From NCBI GenBank assembly GCA_028278465.1, contig JANQEF010000186.1, forward strand, positions 1 through 6,826: 6,826 nt of DNA. The letters run 5' to 3'. Position numbers and translations under genes: made by a program. This DNA is from Dehalococcoidia bacterium. GTDB taxonomy: Bacteria > Chloroflexota > Dehalococcoidia > Lucifugimonadales > Lucifugimonadaceae. Below the pieces are notes generated by a model. It ran no database searches and had not been told where the DNA came from. It saw only the letters and a list, made by a program, of their open reading frames with translations. How positions within the stretch are numbered: the stretch's first letter is position 1; each line of letters begins with the position of its first letter. Positions 1 to 6,826 of this stretch are shown here, piece after piece.

Positions 1-721
1 CGCCGCCGGTCTGGAACCAGTACGACCCGGTCTCGTGGTCGATCATCACGAGGTCGTTCTGGTACAGCGCGCTGGTGTTGCCGAAGACGTGTGTCTCGCC
101 ATCGATCCGCCGGTCGTAGACAACTCCTGATGCGCAGAGCGGGCAGTAGGTGATGAGCACGGGAACACCTTCAATCTCATCGTTCACGATCTCGTGGAAG
201 TTGAGGAACTTCACCGGGTAGGCGTAGGCCTGTGCCTTGCCCGCGTAGCCGAGAACGAGGTCGCCGCTCGACAGCCAGTCACCGCCGCTCGGCCCCTCGT
301 AGACCGGCACGTAGACGGGCCTGATGGCGTTGAAGAGGCGCCTGATGGTGGCGCCCGGCGCGTCTGGCAGCCGGACCGAGCCGCCGTCGAAGGTGTCGAA
401 GATTATGTTCTCCGGCGGCACGATCCCGTCGAAGATGTCGATCTCAGGCGGTGGTGGCGGGCCGTCGATGTCGTACGGCAACCCGGTCCTGGTCACCGGC
501 GTTGCGGTGGCCGAAGGGTCGCGTGGCGTTGGCGTGCCCGAACTGGTTGGACTACTGGCGCCGGGCGGTGTCTCGGTGTCGGCGGGCGCTGCCGCTTCCT
601 CGCCTGATCCGCAGGCGACCGCGACGACTGCAACAGCGAGGACCAGCGTCGCGACCGCAGACGGCGGTCGGATCAACCGTCCACCTTTGCCGCTTCGGAC
701 CCGCCAGCGAATAGAGATCAT
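1..721 (-). CDS. DUF3179 domain lipoprotein, partial (C-terminus beyond the window)
   Basis: The visible 240 residues begin with a basic n-region (five Arg and one Lys before residue 19) and a hydrophobic stretch at about 22-36. This ends in AVAC with Cys37, a plausible though not ideal lipobox (Ala rather than Leu at -3). A Pro/Ser/Thr/Ala-rich linker (about 38-92) follows, then a globular part from about 94. The segment around 158-240 is typical of the DUF3179 family: AYAYPVKFLNFHEIVND, then ITYCPLCASGVVYDRR with Cys193 and Cys196, and later FGNTSALYQNDLVMID. The family has no biochemical role that I know; the CxxC and His176 could bind a metal or cofactor, which is inference. The protein is probably exported and membrane-anchored. 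The gene lies 54 bases behind mfd on the same strand, in the same frame, so it may share mfd transcripts. ATG at 719-721 has no Shine-Dalgarno; TTG at 674-676 is preceded by AAGGTGG and would start only 21 residues before the lipobox Cys, so the true start may be 676. Confidence 0.85.
   Translation of the reverse strand, partial: MISIRWRVRSGKGGRLIRPPSAVATLVLAVAVVAVACGSGEEAAAPADTETPPGASSPTSSGTPTPRDPSATATPVTRTGLPYDIDGPPPPPEIDIFDGIVPPENIIFDTFDGGSVRLPDAPGATIRRLFNAIRPVYVPVYEGPSGGDWLSSGDLVLGYAGKAQAYAYPVKFLNFHEIVNDEIEGVPVLITYCPLCASGVVYDRRIDGETHVFGNTSALYQNDLVMIDHETGSYWFQTGG
677..687 (-). promoter_or_regulatory. Possible ribosome binding site for the alternative TTG start of the DUF3179 gene
   Basis: On the minus strand AAGGTGG (687-681) lies four bases before TTG (676-674), codon 16 of the longer reading. 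It matches the anti-Shine-Dalgarno much better than anything before the ATG at 721. Starting here gives MIRPPSAVATLVLAVAVVAVAC, a compact lipoprotein signal peptide. The spacing is slightly short, so the call is tentative. Confidence 0.4.
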
Positions 722-745
722 GCTGGCGGTTAGATGCGCGCCAGC
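701..745 (-). repeat. Three-arm inverted repeat around the DUF3179 start codon
   Basis: Plus-strand arms are CCGCCAGC (701-708), GCTGGCGG (722-729) and CGCCAGC (739-745). The middle arm is a perfect complement of both outer arms: 8 bp with the left (13-base loop, 709-721) and 7 bp with the right (10-base loop, 729-738). In minus-strand mRNA the two hairpins exclude each other. In the second one the AUG at 721-719 sits in the loop. No U-run follows either hairpin, so this does not look like an intrinsic terminator for mfd. A regulatory role is inference. Confidence 0.55.
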
Positions 746-775
746 GTCAACTGGTGAAGGCGAACCGGTTTCGGC

Positions 776-4330
<3,555 letters not shown>

Positions 4331-4335
4331 GTGGT

Positions 4336-4341
4336 CTCACC
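4336..4341 (-). promoter_or_regulatory. Ribosome binding site of mfd
   Basis: Minus-strand GGTGAG (4341-4336) lies five bases before ATG (4330-4328) and is the only good Shine-Dalgarno near this start. It fixes the mfd start codon and shows that translation begins downstream of the terminator-like hairpin at 4370-4400. Confidence 0.65.
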
Positions 4342-4369
4342 CGCTGTTTCCAGCATGCGCATCGCGCGC

Positions 4370-4400
4370 AAAAAGGCGTCCTGCGACGTTGGCAGGCGCC
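4370..4400 (-). terminator. Intrinsic-terminator-shaped hairpin in the mfd leader (possible attenuator)
   Basis: In the minus-strand RNA, arm GGCGCCUGC (4400-4392) pairs with GCAGG-A-CGCC (4384-4375). The result is a nine-pair GC-rich stem with one bulged A (4379) and a seven-base loop (4391-4385), directly followed by five U (4374-4370). This is the usual shape of a Rho-independent terminator reading leftward, toward mfd. On the plus strand the same hairpin has no T-run after it, so it does not serve proB. The tail ends 39 bases before the mfd ATG, and those 39 bases leave little room for another promoter. It may therefore be an attenuator in the mfd leader or a block to antisense transcripts from the proB side. 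I see no clear competing antiterminator pairing. Confidence 0.5.
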
Positions 4401-4417
4401 TGGTATTTCGGTTGCTT

Positions 4418-4436
4418 GCCGGATCTCGTCTCCGGC
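4418..4436 (-). repeat. Second hairpin in the mfd leader
   Basis: GCCGGA (4418-4423) and TCCGGC (4431-4436) form a perfect six-pair stem with a seven-base loop. The hairpin lies 17 bases upstream, in the mfd direction, of the terminator-like hairpin. Together they give the putative mfd leader a tandem stem-loop layout. Six-pair repeats occur by chance in GC-rich DNA, so function is uncertain. Confidence 0.35.
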
Positions 4437-4478
4437 CAGTTCTAGCTTAGCACCGGGCCGTTCTGGGTGTATGCGTGC

Positions 4479-4506
4479 TTCTCCGTGCGATCACCGGCAA
4501 TATAAT
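4479..4506 (+). promoter_or_regulatory. Candidate sigma70-type promoter for proBA
   Basis: A perfect TATAAT hexamer at 4501-4506 stands out in GC-rich DNA, 41 bases before the proB TTG. The best -35 is TTCTCC at 4479-4484 (three of six matches to TTGACA, 16-base spacer), so the -35 is weak. Transcription would start near 4513 and give a leader of about 35 bases. The rest of the 217-base region between mfd and proB holds the two hairpins listed separately and no further gene that I can support. Confidence 0.45.
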
Positions 4507-4547
4507 CAGCGACATCTGACAGAACGCCCGAAGTAGCGGAAACACCG

Positions 4548-5768
4548 TTGGCATCAGCATCGAAAAGAGACGGCAAGACGCGCCAGCCAGGCGCGGCGGC
4601 CGTGCGCGATGGCGCGAAGAAGCCGCTGCGACGGATCGTGGTGAAGCTTGGCACGAACCTGATCACGGGCCGACGGGATGCTGACGGCCACCGCCGCGGG
4701 ATCGATGAAGACTCTCTGCGAGGACTGGTAGCGCAGATAGCCACGCTGCACGCTGCCGGCAAGCAGGTGATCGTCGTGACCTCGGGCGCAGTCGGCGCGG
4801 GCCGTGAGGTGGTTGCAGATGACGGAGCGGGGATGCGTGCACAGTCGCGGACCGTCGCTCACCGGCAGATGCTCGCCGCACTCGGGCAGACACAGCTCAT
4901 GCTCGCCTACGAGCGGCTCTTCGCCGAGCACAGCATCCATGTTGCACAGGCGCTGATCTCGCGCGGCGACCTGACCCAGCGGCAGCGCTACCTCAACGTG
5001 CGCGACACGCTGGAGGCGATACTCGAGATCGGCGCCATCCCGATAGTGAATGAGAACGACGTAGTGGCGGTCGATGAGCTCGCGGGAGTGATATACGGCG
5101 ACAACGACCGGCTGTCGGCGATGCTGGCGAACGACCTCGAAGCCGATCTGCTGATCCTGCTCGGCGAGATGGAGGGCCTTTACGAGAAGGACCCGCACGT
5201 TGACCAGTCGGCGAAGATCATTCCCGAAGTGCCACAGATCACGGGCGCTATCAGGGCGATAGCGAAGGGGCCGCACGATGGCCGTGGCTCTGGCGGAATG
5301 GCCAGCAAGCTCGAAGCCGCGGAACTGGCGATATCTTCCGGGACTCCAATGGTCATCGCGTCAGGCCACACGGAGAACGTGCTGCAGCGGATCTGCGCTG
5401 GCGAGGCGATAGGCACGCGCTTTCCGGCCGCGATCTCGAGGATCGAGGCGAAGAAGCGCTGGTTGATGATGGGCATCACCGAGAGCCACGGCGCTGTGCG
5501 CGTTGACGACGGCGCGGTGACGGCGCTGAAGGATCGTGGCCGAAGCCTGCTCGCCGCCGGGATCATCGGCGTTACTGGCGAGTTCGACCGCGGCGACATC
5601 ATAAAGATTGAGGATGAAGACCGCCGACTTATTGCCTGTGGCCTTGCGACCTACTCGTCCACCGATGTCGATAAGATAAAAGGGCGGAAGTCGGGCGAGG
5701 TGCAGGAGTTGCTGGGCCACTACTTCGGCATGGAAGTGGTGCACCGCAACAACATGGCGCTGGTTTGA
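4548..5768 (+). CDS. proB: Glutamate 5-kinase (gamma-glutamyl kinase) with C-terminal PUA domain
   Basis: It phosphorylates glutamate with ATP to glutamyl-5-phosphate, the first and normally proline-inhibited step of proline synthesis in the cytoplasm. The 406 residues hold an amino-acid kinase domain (about 29-290) and a PUA domain (about 314-400), the layout of the 367-residue E. coli enzyme. Recognisable parts are VVKLGTNLIT (31-40), VVTSGAVGAGR (76-86), NENDVVAVDE (168-177), GDNDRLSAMLA (184-194), GSGGMASKLEAAE (247-259) and the PUA end VVHRNNM (397-403). Two things are odd: GE (206-207) stands where E. coli has Thr-Asp in the nucleotide-binding loop, and there are three extra residues between NEND and GDND. 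The start is uncertain. TTG at 4548 gives about 28 extra basic residues before the first strand; GTG at 4602 (codon 19) would shorten this. Neither has a good Shine-Dalgarno, and no in-frame ATG precedes the kinase core. proA follows after 28 bases. Confidence 0.96.
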   Translation: MASASKRDGKTRQPGAAAVRDGAKKPLRRIVVKLGTNLITGRRDADGHRRGIDEDSLRGLVAQIATLHAAGKQVIVVTSGAVGAGREVVADDGAGMRAQSRTVAHRQMLAALGQTQLMLAYERLFAEHSIHVAQALISRGDLTQRQRYLNVRDTLEAILEIGAIPIVNENDVVAVDELAGVIYGDNDRLSAMLANDLEADLLILLGEMEGLYEKDPHVDQSAKIIPEVPQITGAIRAIAKGPHDGRGSGGMASKLEAAELAISSGTPMVIASGHTENVLQRICAGEAIGTRFPAAISRIEAKKRWLMMGITESHGAVRVDDGAVTALKDRGRSLLAAGIIGVTGEFDRGDIIKIEDEDRRLIACGLATYSSTDVDKIKGRKSGEVQELLGHYFGMEVVHRNNMALV

Positions 5769-5796
5769 GCGTTGTTGTGAACGGCGAGCAGGCGAG

Positions 5797-6826
5797 ATGA
5801 CAGCTTTGGCGGTCGACATAAAGCAGATGGGCGTGGCGGCGAGGTCCGCCTCCCGGAAGCTCGCGGCAGGCGATGCCGCGACTCGCGACGCTGCGCTGGA
5901 GGCGATCGCGTCTGCGCTGATGGCCAAAGAGTCGGAGATCCTCTCGGCGAACGAGAAGGACATCGCTGCTGCGCGTGAGTCTGGCCTCGGCGAACACATC
6001 ATCGACCGCATGGTGCTCAACCACGACCGCATCGCCGCTATGGCAGAAGCATGCCGTGAGATCGCAGCGCTGCCAGACCCGATCGGCGCAGTGCTCGAAG
6101 AGCGGACCATGCCAAACGGCCTTGAGATCCAGCGGATCAGCGTCCCGCTCGGCGTGATCGGCGTCATCTACGAGAGCCGTCCCAACGTCACGATCGACAT
6201 CACGGCGCTGTGCCTAAAGTCAGGCAACACAGTGATCCTGCGCGGTGGCAAAGAGGCGCTCAACGCGAACTCTGTGCTGGCGGAGATTGCCCGCGACGCC
6301 GTCGCAAGCGTTGGACTGCCTGCAGACTCGGTCCAGTTTGTCTCCTCGACCGACAGGTCGCTGGTGGGCGAGATGTTGCAGATGGACCGCTACATCGACC
6401 TGATCGTCCCGCGGGGCAGCGCGGAACTTGTGCGATTCGTCGGCGAGACGGCGACTATGCCGGCGATCACAGGCGGCATCGGCGTCTGCCACACGTATGT
6501 CGACGCGGCTGCGGACCTCGACAAGGCGCTGAAGGTCGTGGTGAACGCCAAGACGCAGCGGCCGACCGTCTGCAACGCCATGGACACGCTGATCGTGCAC
6601 TCTTCGGTTGCCGACAGGTTCCTGCCCGCGCTGGCGAAGGAGTTCGGCGTTTCCGACGTGGAGATGCGTGTGGACGGCCGCGCCATGGATGCGCTTCGCG
6701 ACATCGCAGGCGGCGCGCGAGTGGTTCCTGCGCAGTCTGACGACTTCGGCACCGAGTTCCTGGCGCTGATCGCAGCGGTCAAGGTGGTCGATTCGATCGA
6801 CGAGGCGATGGACCATATCGCCGAGT
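5797..6826 (+). CDS. proA: Gamma-glutamyl phosphate reductase (glutamate-5-semialdehyde dehydrogenase), partial at the C-terminus
   Basis: It reduces glutamyl-5-phosphate with NADPH to glutamate-5-semialdehyde, the second step of proline synthesis, using the product of ProB. The frame is open from ATG 5797 to the window edge: 343 residues of the usual 415-430. Family motifs are present: VPLGVIGVIYESRPNVT (116-132), ALCLKSGNTVILRGGKEAL (137-155), VPRGSAELVRFV (204-215), GIGVCHTYVD (227-236) and AKTQRPTVCNAMDTLIVH (251-268), with Cys259 as the expected catalytic thiol, then DDFGTEFLALIAAVKVVDS (315-333). VPRGS replaces the more common IPRGG; otherwise it looks ordinary and active. The start fits the usual ProA N-terminus (DIKQMGVAARSASRKLA); the ribosome binding site is weak (AGG at 5790-5792, four bases before ATG). 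It is surely transcribed with proB. Confidence 0.97.
   Translation, partial: MTALAVDIKQMGVAARSASRKLAAGDAATRDAALEAIASALMAKESEILSANEKDIAAARESGLGEHIIDRMVLNHDRIAAMAEACREIAALPDPIGAVLEERTMPNGLEIQRISVPLGVIGVIYESRPNVTIDITALCLKSGNTVILRGGKEALNANSVLAEIARDAVASVGLPADSVQFVSSTDRSLVGEMLQMDRYIDLIVPRGSAELVRFVGETATMPAITGGIGVCHTYVDAAADLDKALKVVVNAKTQRPTVCNAMDTLIVHSSVADRFLPALAKEFGVSDVEMRVDGRAMDALRDIAGGARVVPAQSDDFGTEFLALIAAVKVVDSIDEAMDHIAE

Noticed and set aside
4401..4460. Minus-strand leader pieces ACTGGCC, CCGGCAA and CAACC recall the core of SAM-I/SAM-IV riboswitches
   Set aside because: The spacing is wrong, the expected GATGAAACC-like segment and a closing P1 stem are missing, and mfd is not a methionine or SAM gene. 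A covariance-model search (Infernal with the Rfam SAM families) would settle it; I expect no significant hit.
4442..4762. Minus-strand frame of 106 codons across the proB start
   Set aside because: It overlaps proB and its promoter region, has no ribosome binding site that I can see and resembles no known protein. It is best explained as a shadow.
4554..5276. Minus-strand frame of 240 codons inside proB
   Set aside because: It is fully antisense to the well-conserved ProB kinase domain and its product (rich in Arg, His, Val, Leu) has no recognisable motif.
6210..6816. Frames on both strands (6210-6740 plus, 6220-6816 minus) at the right end
   Set aside because: The proA frame, continuous to the window edge with all expected motifs, explains this stretch; the others are out-of-frame readings of it.

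Overview
The window comes from a GC-rich bacterial chromosome and holds four genes in two divergent groups around a 217-base intergenic region (4331-4547). The left group is read on the minus strand: mfd, complete at 776-4330, followed by a DUF3179 lipoprotein gene that runs off the left edge (1-721). The right group is read on the plus strand: proB, complete at 4548-5768, followed 28 bases later by proA, which runs off the right edge (5797-6826).

Functionally this is mostly housekeeping. Mfd removes RNA polymerase stalled at DNA lesions and recruits UvrA. ProB and ProA carry out the first two steps of proline synthesis, from glutamate to glutamyl-5-phosphate to glutamate-5-semialdehyde, and form an ordinary two-gene operon. 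The fourth protein is probably an exported, lipid-anchored member of the DUF3179 family, whose biochemical role is not known to me. It lies 54 bases behind mfd with no recognisable terminator between them, so it may be co-transcribed with mfd.

Taxonomy is inference only. High GC, TTG/GTG start ambiguity, a PUA-containing ProB and a DUF3179 lipoprotein with a Pro/Ser/Thr-rich linker would fit Chloroflexota (for example a marine or soil Dehalococcoidia-like lineage) or possibly an actinobacterium. No rRNA or other marker gene is present to settle it.

I found no mobile element, CRISPR array, tRNA, rRNA or new multi-gene system. The sequence structure that the genes do not explain is in the non-coding parts: (1) an intrinsic-terminator-shaped hairpin with a U5 tail in the mfd leader, 39 bases before the mfd start and facing mfd; (2) a perfect TATAAT box for proBA whose complement can be read as a -10 for mfd; (3) a three-arm inverted repeat that places the annotated ATG of the lipoprotein gene between two mutually exclusive hairpins, with a better ribosome binding site in front of an internal TTG. 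ProB also departs from the usual family residues in its nucleotide-binding loop.
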